A stretch of DNA of 64,000 bases, taken from Allobosea psychrotolerans. GTDB lineage: Bacteria > Pseudomonadota > Alphaproteobacteria > Rhizobiales > Beijerinckiaceae. Position numbers and translations under genes: made by a program. Positions 35,911 through 44,523 of this stretch are shown here, in pieces. Where the stretch lies: NCBI RefSeq assembly GCF_002917105.1, contig NZ_PQFZ01000020.1, forward strand, positions 37,979 to 101,978, written 5' to 3'. Position 1 is the stretch's first letter. Each line of letters starts with the position of its first letter. The notes below the pieces were generated by a model. It ran no database searches. It was not told where the DNA came from and saw nothing but the letters and a program-made list of their open reading frames with translations.

Positions 35911-36891
35911 ATGCTCGCTGCAGCCACTAACGCCCCCAATACGATCGATCCCGTCGCGCTGCGTCGTGCACTCGGGACGTTCGTGACGGGCGTGACCATC
36001 ATCACGACCCGCGATGCCGACGGCGCGCCGCGCGGCATGACGGCGAACTCGTTCACCTCGGTCTCGCTCGATCCGCCGCTGCTGCTGGTCTGCGTCGGCA
36101 AGGGCGCGCACAGCTTCGCAGCCTTCAACAGCTCGCCCGCCTTCGCGGTCAACCTGCTGCATGAGGGGCAGATCGACGTCTCGAACCTGTTCGCCTCGAA
36201 GGCGGCCAACAAGTTCGACACCGTCAGCCATGACCGCATCCATACCGGCTCACCGGTCCTGACGGACTGCCTGACCTGGTTCGACTGCACGGTCCACCGC
36301 CGCGTCAATGCCGGCGACCATGTCGTGCTGATCGGCGAGATTCAGGCCTTCGGCACGAGCCCGTCACCGCCACTCGGATTCTGCCGGGGCCGCTACGCCA
36401 ACGTCAAGGATCCGCTGCCACCGGGATGGCTCGCCTCGCATGGCATGATCGTGGGCTATCTCATCGAGGCCGATGGGCATCTGCTGTTGCGCTCGGACGG
36501 CAAGGGAGGCTGGGTGCTGCCCACGGCGATGCGCCGGATCGCCGATAACGAACTCAAGCTCGACGGCGGCGACGCGCTGACGCTGGTTCCCGACGACACC
36601 TTTCTCTACTCGGTGTTCGACGTCTCCGATGGCGACCCCGGATACCTGATCTACCGCGCCCGCCTCGCACAGGACGTCAGCTCGGCGCCCCTGTCGGCGG
36701 GGCTGAAATTCTTCCCCGTGGACCAGCTTCCCTACGACCAGATTCCGACGCGCGAGATCAGCGCGATGCTGCGCCGTTATGTGCGCGAGAGCGCCAGCAA
36801 GCGCTTCGGGATCTACATGGATTCCAACGATGGCGGGCGTCTCGCCATGGTCGGCGAGGCCCAGCCCTGGGCGCTACCTCCGCAATCCTGA
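35911..36891 (+). CDS. Flavin reductase-like protein with a C-terminal Nudix-like domain
   Basis: A 326-aa protein. Residues about 15-165 are a flavin-reductase domain of the two-component monooxygenase type (LGTFVTGVTIITTRDADG, MTANSFTSVSLDPPLLLVCV) that reduces FMN or FAD with NAD(P)H for a partner oxygenase. Residues about 175-326 (MIVGYLIEADGHLLLRSDGK, then GWVLPTAM) resemble a Nudix fold but lack the catalytic Nudix box. The ATG MLAAATN follows AGGTGAAG; a TTG 18 bases upstream is possible. It is the first gene of an operon with the oxygenase, suggesting it supplies reduced flavin. The second domain may bind or stabilise a nucleotide. Confidence 0.85.
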   Translation: MLAAATNAPNTIDPVALRRALGTFVTGVTIITTRDADGAPRGMTANSFTSVSLDPPLLLVCVGKGAHSFAAFNSSPAFAVNLLHEGQIDVSNLFASKAANKFDTVSHDRIHTGSPVLTDCLTWFDCTVHRRVNAGDHVVLIGEIQAFGTSPSPPLGFCRGRYANVKDPLPPGWLASHGMIVGYLIEADGHLLLRSDGKGGWVLPTAMRRIADNELKLDGGDALTLVPDDTFLYSVFDVSDGDPGYLIYRARLAQDVSSAPLSAGLKFFPVDQLPYDQIPTREISAMLRRYVRESASKRFGIYMDSNDGGRLAMVGEAQPWALPPQS

Positions 36892-36906
36892 GCCGGCAGA
36901 GCAGAT

Positions 36907-38418
36907 ATGCAGACCACGGTCAAAACCCTCGAAGGCTCACGCCAGGATCTCTTCATCGACGGCCGCTTCGTCGCGCCGAAGAGCGGCGTCTACCTGCCCT
37001 CCTACGATCCGACGACCGCCGAGCCCTGGTACGCCTTCGCGCAAGGCGATGCCGCCGATGTCGATGCCGCCGTGCGCTCGGCGCGCGCCGCGCTGGTCGA
37101 CCCGGCCTGGCGGCGCATGACCCAGACCGAACGAGGCAAGCTGGTGCGCCGCCTCGCCGAGCTCGTGCTCGAGAACACAGACGAACTGGCGATGATCGAG
37201 TGCCGTGACAACGGCAAGCTGCTCAAGGAGATGCGCGCCCAGATGCGGGCGATCCCGGATTCCTATCTCTATTTCGCAGGGATGGCCGACAAGCTCCAGG
37301 GCGACACGATCCCGGTCAACAAGCTCGACACGCTGAACTTCAACCTGCGCGAGCCGATCGGCGTCGTCGGGATGATCATCCCGTGGAACTCGCCATTGAT
37401 GATGCTGACCGGCACGCTGGCGCCCTGCCTCGCGATCGGCAACACCATCGTGGTGAAGCCCTCCGAGCACGCGACGGCCTCGACGCTGGCGCTGGCCGAG
37501 CTCGTGATCGAGGCCGGCATTCCGCCTGGTGTCGTCAATGTCGTCACTGGCGACGGCACGACCACGGGCGACGCGCTGACGCGCCATCCCGGCATCGCGA
37601 AATATGTCTTCACCGGCTCGACCTTCACCGGCCGCAAGATTGCCGGCAACGCCGCCGAAAACCTCGTGCCCTGCCAGATGGAGCTGGGTGGCAAGTCGCC
37701 CCATGTCGTCTTCTCCGATGTCGACATCGACAAGGCGGTGAACGGCGTCGTGTCCGGCGTCTTCGCGGCGGCCGGGCAGACCTGCGTCGCCGGCTCGCGC
37801 TGCTTCGTCGAGCAGCCGATCTATGAGCGCTTCGTCGAGGCGTTGGTCGCGCGCACCCGGCGCATCAAGGTCGGCCACCCGCTGATCGAGGACACCGATA
37901 TCGGGCCGCTGGCGCTCTCCGCACAGCTCGCCAAGGTCGAGGATTATGTCGCCTCCGGCGTGCGGGAGGGCGCGAAGGTCGCGGCCGGCGGGCGCAAGCC
38001 GCAGGACGGCGAACTGGCGCGCGGCTGGTATTTCGAGCCGACGGTGATGACCGAGGCCAGCAACGACATGCGCTTCATGCGCGAGGAGATCTTCGGGCCG
38101 GTCGTCGGCGTCGTGCCGTTCAAGAGCGAGGAAGAGATGATCGCTCTCGCCAACGACACCGAATACGGCCTGGCGTCGGGCATCTGGACCCAGAACATCG
38201 ACCGCGCGATGCGCTTCGCCCGCAACATCGAGGCCGGCACCGTCTGGATCAACACCTACCGCTCCGCTGCCTACATGTCCGCCAATGGCGGCATGAAGAA
38301 CAGCGGCTACGGCCGCCGCGGCGGCTTCGAGGTCATGCGCGAGTTCTCGCGCCTGAAGAATGTGGTGATCGATTACTCGGGCGCCATGCAGGATCCCTTC
38401 GTGATCCGCTTGCGCTGA
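36907..38418 (+). CDS. NAD(P)-dependent aldehyde dehydrogenase
   Basis: A complete 503-aa aldehyde dehydrogenase. The general base is Glu259 (MELGGKSPH) and the nucleophile is Cys293 (GQTCVAGSR). NAD-binding and substrate regions are intact (PWNSPL, GSTFTGRKI, EEIFGPV). It starts 15 bases after the flavin reductase gene, so they are co-transcribed. In the proposed pathway it would oxidise a semialdehyde released after ring opening by the flavin-dependent oxygenase. The exact substrate is unknown. Confidence 0.93.
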   Translation: MQTTVKTLEGSRQDLFIDGRFVAPKSGVYLPSYDPTTAEPWYAFAQGDAADVDAAVRSARAALVDPAWRRMTQTERGKLVRRLAELVLENTDELAMIECRDNGKLLKEMRAQMRAIPDSYLYFAGMADKLQGDTIPVNKLDTLNFNLREPIGVVGMIIPWNSPLMMLTGTLAPCLAIGNTIVVKPSEHATASTLALAELVIEAGIPPGVVNVVTGDGTTTGDALTRHPGIAKYVFTGSTFTGRKIAGNAAENLVPCQMELGGKSPHVVFSDVDIDKAVNGVVSGVFAAAGQTCVAGSRCFVEQPIYERFVEALVARTRRIKVGHPLIEDTDIGPLALSAQLAKVEDYVASGVREGAKVAAGGRKPQDGELARGWYFEPTVMTEASNDMRFMREEIFGPVVGVVPFKSEEEMIALANDTEYGLASGIWTQNIDRAMRFARNIEAGTVWINTYRSAAYMSANGGMKNSGYGRRGGFEVMREFSRLKNVVIDYSGAMQDPFVIRLR

Positions 38419-38462
38419 GCAGCCACGACAACAACGCCAGAGCAATTAAGTGTTCTGGATCA

Positions 38463-38518
38463 TTGTTTTAACGCGTTTTCTTCACGCGAACCACAGGCCA
38501 CTTCGCTCGAAAACGCTC
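38463..38518 (-). repeat. Dispersed intergenic repeat, copy A
   Basis: Read on the minus strand, this 56-bp element begins GAGCGTTTTCGAGCGAAGTG and ends AAAACAA. It matches copy B (44422-44477) with few changes and in opposite orientation. It fills the gap between the aldehyde dehydrogenase and oxygenase genes. Similar elements are dispersed between genes in Hyphomicrobiales genomes; the name and function are unknown to me. Confidence 0.75.
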
Positions 38519-38535
38519 CAGACCGGAGGAACGCC

Positions 38536-39639
38536 ATGAAATTCGCCGTGTCCATCAGCATGGAACGCTTTTCGCCCGACGACTCCATGCAGGATGCCGT
38601 CAATAATTTCCGGACCCTGGCGCGCATTGCCGATGAAGGCGGGTTCGAGACGCTCTGGACCGCCGAGCACCACACCATCGAGTGCACGATCTCGCCCAAT
38701 CCCTTCACGGTGTTGACCTGGCTCGCCCAGCACACCGACCGGATCAGGTTGGGCACAGCAACGCTGGTCGCCCCCTATTGGTCGCCGATCCGGCTCGCAG
38801 GCGAAGCGGCGCTTTGCGACCACCTGACCGGCGGCAGGCTCGAATTCGGTATCGCGCGCGGCGCCTATCAATACGAGTTCGACCGCATGGCCGGCGGCAT
38901 CCCGCAGCAGGAGGGCGTCGCCTTCATGAAGGAGCTGGTGCCTGCGGTGCAGAAGCTCTGGGCCGGCGACTATGCCCATGACGGGCATTACTGGAAATTC
39001 CCGGTGGCAACCTCGGTGCCCAAGCCGTTGCAGCAGCCGCATCCGCGCATCTGGGTCGCGGCGCGCGACCCTGGCACCTTCGACTGGGCGATCGGCATCG
39101 GCGCCAACATCCTCTCGACGCCGCTCTCCTCGCCTCCAGCCGAGGTCGGCGTGCTCGGCGAGAAGTTCCGCAAGGCCCTGGCCGACCATCCCGAGCGGCC
39201 CCGCCCACGCCTGATGATGCAACGCCGGACCTGCGTCTATGACCGGCAGGAGGATTGGGAGGTCGCGGTGCGGCACTCCGTCGATTACGGGCGCTATTTC
39301 GAGAACCTGATGCAGAACATCGGCACCGTGACCAACGGCTTCCCCGAAGCGGTGCCGTTCGAGGCTGTGGCCAATCGCGCCAACTACAATCCGCAGGCCG
39401 TTCGCGACAATCTGATGTTCGGCACGCCCGACGAGGTCATCGAGAAGCTGCAGGTCTATGAGGACGCCGGCGTCGACCAGTACTGCCTCGGCTTGTCCTT
39501 CAACCTGCCCTTCGAACTGCAGGTGAAGACGCTGCGATTGTTCATCGACGAGGTGATGCCCCATTTCGCCGCCCGAGATCGGGATCGCGCGCGGGATCAT
39601 GCGCAAACGGCGCCGCGCCGCGCCGCTGTGGGGCACTGA
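38536..39639 (+). CDS. Luciferase-like (LLM) flavin-dependent monooxygenase
   Basis: A 367-aa TIM-barrel oxygenase of the bacterial luciferase-like class that uses FMNH2 and O2. Typical segments: FETLWTAEHHTI near the N-terminus, RIRLGTATLVAPYWSPIRLA, GRLEFGIARGAYQYEF and PRIWVAARDPGTFDWAI. GGAGGAACGCC precedes the ATG. It lies in an operon with a flavin reductase, an aldehyde dehydrogenase and a hydrolase, the usual set for opening N-heterocycles or oxidising amines. The Arg/Ala-rich C-terminal 25 residues are extra relative to many relatives. Confidence 0.9.
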   Translation: MKFAVSISMERFSPDDSMQDAVNNFRTLARIADEGGFETLWTAEHHTIECTISPNPFTVLTWLAQHTDRIRLGTATLVAPYWSPIRLAGEAALCDHLTGGRLEFGIARGAYQYEFDRMAGGIPQQEGVAFMKELVPAVQKLWAGDYAHDGHYWKFPVATSVPKPLQQPHPRIWVAARDPGTFDWAIGIGANILSTPLSSPPAEVGVLGEKFRKALADHPERPRPRLMMQRRTCVYDRQEDWEVAVRHSVDYGRYFENLMQNIGTVTNGFPEAVPFEAVANRANYNPQAVRDNLMFGTPDEVIEKLQVYEDAGVDQYCLGLSFNLPFELQVKTLRLFIDEVMPHFAARDRDRARDHAQTAPRRAAVGH

Positions 39640-39640
39640 G

Positions 39641-40486
39641 ATGGGTGCCGCGACAGGCGCTGCCCGCGTGCCGCAGACCGCTGGCGTCACGAGCCTGAGA
39701 GTTGGCGAGGTCACACTGAACTACCGGCTGCAGGGCTCGGGCGAGCCATTGGTCTGCATCCATGGCGTCGGCTCCTATCTGGAGGCCTGGGACGGCGTTG
39801 CCGAGCGCCTTTCCGACCGGTTTCGGATCCTGAGCTTCGATCTGCGCGGCCATGGCCGCTCGAGCAAGGTCAGGGGGCGCTACGAGATCGACGATTTCGT
39901 CGGGGACGTGCTGGCGCTCGCCGACCATGCCGGCTTCGAGACCTTCCACCTCGCCGGCTTCTCGCTGGGCGGGTTGATCGCGCAGCGCATCGCGCTGACG
40001 CATCCGGCGCGGCTCAGGCGGCTCGTGCTGCTGGCGACCGTGGCGGGGCGCACCGAGGAGGAGCGCGAGCGCGTTGCCGCCCGCCTCGCCGCCCTGCAGG
40101 CCGGTGATCGCGGTTCGCATTACGACGCCTCGCTGTCGCGCTGGCTCACCGAGGCCTTCCAGGCGCGCAACCCGGATCTCATCGCGACGCTGCGGCAGCG
40201 CAACGCCGAAAACGACCCCGAATGCTACGCCGCCGCCTATCGCGTGCTGGCGCAGACCGATTTCGGCGGTTTGCTCGACCAGATCCGCATGCCGGTCCTC
40301 ATCGCGACCGGCGAGGAGGATGCCGGCTCCAACCCACGCATGGCGCGCCACATGCACGAGCGCATCAGTGGCTCGCAGCTGCACGTCCTGCCCGGCCTGC
40401 GTCACTCGATCCTGACCGAGGCTACCGAGCAGGTGGCCGCGCTGATGCGCGGATTTCTCAGCAGCAGCGCCGGAGATGCACAATGA
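39641..40486 (+). CDS. Alpha/beta-fold hydrolase
   Basis: A 281-aa hydrolase. The oxyanion region is HGVGSYLEAW, the nucleophile is Ser108 in GFSLGG, the acid probably Asp/Glu in ATGEEDAGS, and the general base His lies in PGLRHSI near the C-terminus. The ATG MGAATG lies one base after the oxygenase stop. In this operon it may hydrolyse an amide, enamide or ester made by ring cleavage. Closest general likeness is to 3-oxoadipate enol-lactonase-like proteins, but the true substrate cannot be read from sequence. Confidence 0.9.
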   Translation: MGAATGAARVPQTAGVTSLRVGEVTLNYRLQGSGEPLVCIHGVGSYLEAWDGVAERLSDRFRILSFDLRGHGRSSKVRGRYEIDDFVGDVLALADHAGFETFHLAGFSLGGLIAQRIALTHPARLRRLVLLATVAGRTEEERERVAARLAALQAGDRGSHYDASLSRWLTEAFQARNPDLIATLRQRNAENDPECYAAAYRVLAQTDFGGLLDQIRMPVLIATGEEDAGSNPRMARHMHERISGSQLHVLPGLRHSILTEATEQVAALMRGFLSSSAGDAQ

Positions 40487-40797
40487 TCGTCGAGGAACGG
40501 ATCTATCGTATCCGCAATGGGCGGATGGCGCGCTATCTCGCGCTTGTGAGGGATGAAGGCCTGGCGATCCAGCAGCCCATCCTCGGCCATCTGATCGGGT
40601 ACTTCACCACCGAGATCGGCCTGCTCAGCCATGTCACCCATCTCTGGGCCTATGCCGATTTCGAGGATCGGGTGCGGCGGCGCCAGCAACTGGCTGACGA
40701 TCCACGCTGGCAGGCGTTCCTCCCGCAGCTGTCGGAGAACATCGAGCAGGCGGAAAACCGCATCCTGCTGCCGACCGATTTCTCGCCGCTGCGCTGA
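40483..40797 (+). CDS. NIPSNAP-family protein
   Basis: A 104-aa NIPSNAP-type dimeric alpha-beta barrel protein: IVEERIYRIRNGRMARYLAL, then IGYFTTEIGLLSHVTHLWAY and a C-terminal helix. NIPSNAP proteins accompany many catabolic operons with unclear roles. It overlaps the hydrolase stop by four bases (ATGA), so it is coupled and probably the last enzyme-cluster gene before the transporter genes. Confidence 0.85.
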   Translation: MIVEERIYRIRNGRMARYLALVRDEGLAIQQPILGHLIGYFTTEIGLLSHVTHLWAYADFEDRVRRRQQLADDPRWQAFLPQLSENIEQAENRILLPTDFSPLR

Positions 40798-40972
40798 GCG
40801 TAGGGACCCGCCGGAGCGTCACGGCGTTTCTTAGCGCTTTTCCGACAAGGGACGACGGCATCCGTCCTCCGGATCGCAGGAAGACGGGCCGCGCCGGCCG
40901 GCTCTTAATCGATCGCGGCGGGAGTCGGACAAGCCCGAAGACATCGGGCGCCGAAATGAGGGGTTTTCGGAC

Positions 40973-42166
40973 ATGACCGAGCGACTGCAGATTCAGAATC
41001 TGTACAAGATCTTCTCGGCGGCGCCGGAGGCGGCGCTGCAGATCCTCGCCAATGGCGGGGACAAGAGCACCGTGTTCGACAAGCTCGGCGCCGTCGTCGG
41101 GCTCAACAATGTCTCGCTCAGCGTGCCCCAGGGCGCCATGTACATGGTCATGGGCCTGTCCGGCTCCGGCAAGTCGACGCTCGCGCGCTGCATCAACCGG
41201 TTAAACGAGCCGAGCGCCGGGAAGATCCTGCTCGATGGGCGCGATATCGTTCCCCTAAGGGAAGAGGACCTGCGCGAGGTTCGCCGCACGCGCATCTCGA
41301 TGGTCTTCCAGCATTTTGCGCTCCTGCCGAACAAGCGCGTCATCGAGAATGTCGAATTCGGGCTGAAGCTGCGTGGCGCCTCGCCGGCGGATCGCCGCCG
41401 CCGGGCCGACGAGGTGCTGAGCGTCGTCGGGCTTGCGCGCTGGGGCTACCATTTCCCCCATGAGCTGAGCGGCGGCATGCGCCAGCGCGTCGGCCTTGCC
41501 CGCGCGCTCGCGACCGATGCCGATATCCTGATCATGGACGAAGCCTTCAGCGCGCTCGACCCGCTGATCCGCACCGAGATGCAGGACGAATTGCTGCGCC
41601 TGCAGCGCACGCTGAACAAGACCATCCTGTTCATCACCCATGATTTCCAGGAGGCGCTCAAGCTGGGCACGCGCATCGCGATCATGTCTGAAGGCGAATT
41701 GGTTCGCGAGGGCACACCGCAATCGATCGTGCTGGAGCCGGGCAGCGACTATGTCGCGGCCTTCACCCGCGAGATCGACCGGGCCCGGCTCTTCGACGCC
41801 CGCTCCGTCATGCGCGAAGCCGCCCCGATCCTGCGCTCCGAGCGCGGCATCCTGGTGGGCGGCGCGGAGGCCGGCGATCCCGGTTTCGTTCTCGATGGCG
41901 AGGGCCGGATCCTCGGCGCGCTCGACGGCGCGGCGCTGGGCCATGCGCGCCAGAGCGGCGAAATCGGCACGCCGAGCAGTGATTACGTCAGCGTCCCGGA
42001 GAACGCCAAGCTCATCGAGGTCGCGCGCAGTTATCGCAATGGCCGGCCGATGGCGGTCATCGACGAGGATGGCAGGCTCGTCGGGACCCTGGGCGTCGGC
42101 GAGCTCCTCTCCCGCATGTCCTCGACCTCGCCCAAAACCGCCTCAGCCGGAGATCGCCATGTTTAA
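40973..42166 (+). CDS. Glycine betaine/proline-type ABC transporter ATP-binding protein
   Basis: A 397-aa ProV-like ATPase with Walker A GLSGSGKST (61-69), signature LSGGMRQRVGLARAL, Walker B ILIMDEAFSALDP and a C-terminal CBS-like region (about 280-390) that senses ionic strength or ligand in relatives. It energises uptake of a quaternary amine. The start codon MTERLQIQNL lies in a 175-base gap after the NIPSNAP gene, with a purine-rich GAGGGG upstream. It overlaps the permease gene by eight bases. Context suggests it imports the substrate of the oxygenase pathway rather than an osmolyte. Confidence 0.92.
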   Translation: MTERLQIQNLYKIFSAAPEAALQILANGGDKSTVFDKLGAVVGLNNVSLSVPQGAMYMVMGLSGSGKSTLARCINRLNEPSAGKILLDGRDIVPLREEDLREVRRTRISMVFQHFALLPNKRVIENVEFGLKLRGASPADRRRRADEVLSVVGLARWGYHFPHELSGGMRQRVGLARALATDADILIMDEAFSALDPLIRTEMQDELLRLQRTLNKTILFITHDFQEALKLGTRIAIMSEGELVREGTPQSIVLEPGSDYVAAFTREIDRARLFDARSVMREAAPILRSERGILVGGAEAGDPGFVLDGEGRILGALDGAALGHARQSGEIGTPSSDYVSVPENAKLIEVARSYRNGRPMAVIDEDGRLVGTLGVGELLSRMSSTSPKTASAGDRHV

Positions 42167-43106
42167 GGCCGACGATCTTGCCATTTTCCCGATCGACAGC
42201 TGGATCCAGCAGGGCGTCAGCTGGGTCGCGCTCAGTCTGCGCCCCCTCTTCCTCGCCATAAAATGGCCGGTCGAGGGCCTGCTCAGCCTGAACGATACGG
42301 TGCTGCACGCCATTCCGTTCCCGGTTTTCGTCGTCGGCTTCACGCTGCTGGCATGGCGCCTGGCGACGCCCGGCATCGCGGCCTTCAGCGCGATATCGCT
42401 CGTGGTGGTCGCGATGCTCGGCGTCTGGAACGAGGCGATGACGACGCTCTCGCTGATCTCGACCGCGATCGTGTTCTGCGCCGTCATCGGCATTCCGATG
42501 GGGATCTGGTGCGCCAGCAGCGACCGTGTCTGGAACGTGGTGCGGCCGATCCTCGACATCATGCAGACGACGCCGAGCTTCGTCTATCTGGTGCCGGTCG
42601 TCATGCTGTTCGGCGTCGGCACCGTGCCGGGCGAGGTCGCCGTCGTCACGGCAGCGGCGCCGCCCCTGATCCGCTTCACCAATCTCGGCATCCGCATGGT
42701 GGAGCACGAGATCGTCGAGGCCGGCCTCGCCTTCGGTGCCGACAAGCGCCAGCTCCTGTTCGAGATCCAGCTCCCCCTTGCCATTCCCACCATCCTCGGC
42801 GGCCTCAACCAGACCGTGCTCACCGCGATGGTTCTCTCCGTCGTCGTCGCGATGATCGGCGCCGAGGGGTTGGGTCTCGTTGTCCTCCAGGGCCTGGGCC
42901 GTCTCGATGTCGGTCGCGCCGCGGTCGGCGGCATCGCCATCGTGCTGCTGGCGATGGTGCTCGATCGCGTCACGCAGAAGCTGGCCGAGCCCAAGCGTGG
43001 CGGCGCGACGCGGACCTCGCTGCTCGCCACGGTGATGCGCCTGGTCAAGGGCGGTCGCCCGGAAGAACCGACGGCAACCGCGATAGCGGCAAAGCAAGCG
43101 CTCTAA
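42159..43106 (+). CDS. Glycine betaine/proline-type ABC transporter permease
   Basis: A 315-aa ProW-like permease with an extended N-terminus (about 1-45) and about seven membrane segments. The EAA loop is visible as EAGLAFGADKRQLLFEIQLPLAIP. It begins within the ATPase gene (8-base overlap), an arrangement typical of the ProV-ProW pair. It should form the membrane channel for an imported quaternary amine. The C-terminal 30 residues are basic and cytoplasmic. Confidence 0.92.
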   Translation: MFKADDLAIFPIDSWIQQGVSWVALSLRPLFLAIKWPVEGLLSLNDTVLHAIPFPVFVVGFTLLAWRLATPGIAAFSAISLVVVAMLGVWNEAMTTLSLISTAIVFCAVIGIPMGIWCASSDRVWNVVRPILDIMQTTPSFVYLVPVVMLFGVGTVPGEVAVVTAAAPPLIRFTNLGIRMVEHEIVEAGLAFGADKRQLLFEIQLPLAIPTILGGLNQTVLTAMVLSVVVAMIGAEGLGLVVLQGLGRLDVGRAAVGGIAIVLLAMVLDRVTQKLAEPKRGGATRTSLLATVMRLVKGGRPEEPTATAIAAKQAL

Positions 43107-43237
43107 CGCAAGCCGCCAAGCGGCCTGCCCGGAGAATAGCCGGAGCGCCCGGGCGCGCCGGCGCGAAGACCCGCCGCGAGGCGGTCAGGGGACATCATAA
43201 AACGACCGAACAGGTCGACATCGCGAAGGAGAACGCA

Positions 43238-44278
43238 ATGACTGGCATAACCGGATTGAAGACATTGACGGCTGCGGCGATCGCCATGACCGCGATCGCT
43301 TTCGCCACCGCACCTGCGGTTGCGCAGGAGCTTCCAGGCAAGGGCAAGACGATCCGCTACGCCCAGAGCGACAGCCTGGGCGCCAACTACGTCGTTGCGC
43401 AGATCGCGATGAAGGCGATGAAGCAGCTCGGCTATGAGGTCAAACTCAGCACCGTCAACACGACGCTGTTCTTCCAGGCGGCGGCGCAGGGCGACCTCGA
43501 CCTTGCAACCGACGTCAATTTCCCGCAGCGCGAGCCCGGCTTCCGTGCGGTCGAGAAGCAGGCCGAAATCGTCGGCGCCGGCTTGATCGTCGGCGGCGGC
43601 ATCAATGGCTATCTGATCGACAAGAAGACTGCGGCCGCCCACAACATCACCACCCTCGCGCAGATGAAAGATCCCAAGATCGCGGCGCTGTTCGGCCGCG
43701 ACGGCAAGGCGGATCTGATCAATTGCGATCCCGGCTGGAGCTGCGGCGACGTCGTCGATTTCCAGCTCGACAAGTTCGGCCTCAAGGACACCGTGAAATC
43801 GATCCGCGGCAAATACGAGGCGCTGATGGTGGAGGCCGTCGCCCGCGTGAAACGTGGCGAGCCGGCGTTCTTCTATGCCTGGAGCCCATCCTGGATGAAC
43901 AATGCCCTCATCCCGGGCGAGGATGTGGTCTGGCTGCCGACACCGGCTGACGCGCTGCCGCCCTCCGTGCCGAACAAGGGCTCGGCGCTGGTCAGCGGCG
44001 TCAAGGGCTGCGCCGGCGGGGCCGATCCGTGCCGCATGGCGATGTCGTCATGGAACTGGTCGGCTGTCGCCAATAAGGGGTTCGTCGCCAACAACCCGGC
44101 GGTGAAAACCTTCGTGGAGCAGATGAAGTTCCCGCTCGAAGACTGGTCGAACTGGGAAGCCAGCATCAACAAGAATGGCGGAAGCACCACCCTGGTGACC
44201 AAGATGGCCGATGAGTGGATCGGCTCGCACAAGGCTCTGTTTGAAGGCTGGGTCGAGGCCGCGCGCTCGACCAAATGA
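43238..44278 (+). CDS. Glycine betaine-type ABC transporter substrate-binding protein
   Basis: A 346-aa periplasmic ProX-like binding protein. The signal peptide ends ATAPAVAQ near residue 30. The mature part has the OpuAC-type features RYAQSDSLGANYVVAQIAMK and several Trp/Tyr residues (DPGWSCGD, AWSPSWMNN, SSWNWSA) suited to an aromatic cage for a quaternary ammonium group. AAGGAGAAC precedes the ATG. It is separated by 131 bases from the permease but runs in the same direction. It is the substrate-specifying part of the transporter beside the flavin-oxygenase cluster. Confidence 0.92.
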   Translation: MTGITGLKTLTAAAIAMTAIAFATAPAVAQELPGKGKTIRYAQSDSLGANYVVAQIAMKAMKQLGYEVKLSTVNTTLFFQAAAQGDLDLATDVNFPQREPGFRAVEKQAEIVGAGLIVGGGINGYLIDKKTAAAHNITTLAQMKDPKIAALFGRDGKADLINCDPGWSCGDVVDFQLDKFGLKDTVKSIRGKYEALMVEAVARVKRGEPAFFYAWSPSWMNNALIPGEDVVWLPTPADALPPSVPNKGSALVSGVKGCAGGADPCRMAMSSWNWSAVANKGFVANNPAVKTFVEQMKFPLEDWSNWEASINKNGGSTTLVTKMADEWIGSHKALFEGWVEAARSTK

Positions 44279-44421
44279 GGTCCGGTCCTTCGCAATCCGG
44301 GCCTGGGCGGCGTTCTCCAACTGCTCGATCGGCGTTGCGCGTCAGGCGCGTCCTCCGGCGGGGGAAATCACCCCCCGCCGACTGCGCCGCCAGACGGCCC
44401 GAGCAATGATCCCGGGACCTA

Positions 44422-44477
44422 GAGCATTTTCGAGCGAAGTGGACACCGGTTCGCGTGAAGAAAATGCGATAAAACAA
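44422..44477 (+). repeat. Dispersed intergenic repeat, copy B
   Basis: A 56-bp element starting GAGCATTTTCGAGCGAAGTG and ending AAAACAA. It matches copy A in inverted orientation about 6 kb away, and is directly followed by a 19-bp perfect hairpin. It lies between the convergent binding-protein and lyase genes. Confidence 0.75.
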
Positions 44478-44482
44478 GGTGG

Positions 44483-44523
44483 TAGAGTATTTCCGCGTTT
44501 CGGAGAAACGCGGAAATACTCTA
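44483..44523. terminator. 19-bp perfect hairpin overlapping the lyase stop codon
   Basis: TAGAGTATTTCCGCGTTTC (44483-44501) pairs perfectly with 44505-44523 around a GGA loop. The outermost three bases on the right are the minus-strand TAG of the lyase gene. It is a likely bidirectional terminator and probably the palindromic half of the dispersed repeat that ends just before it. Confidence 0.6.
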
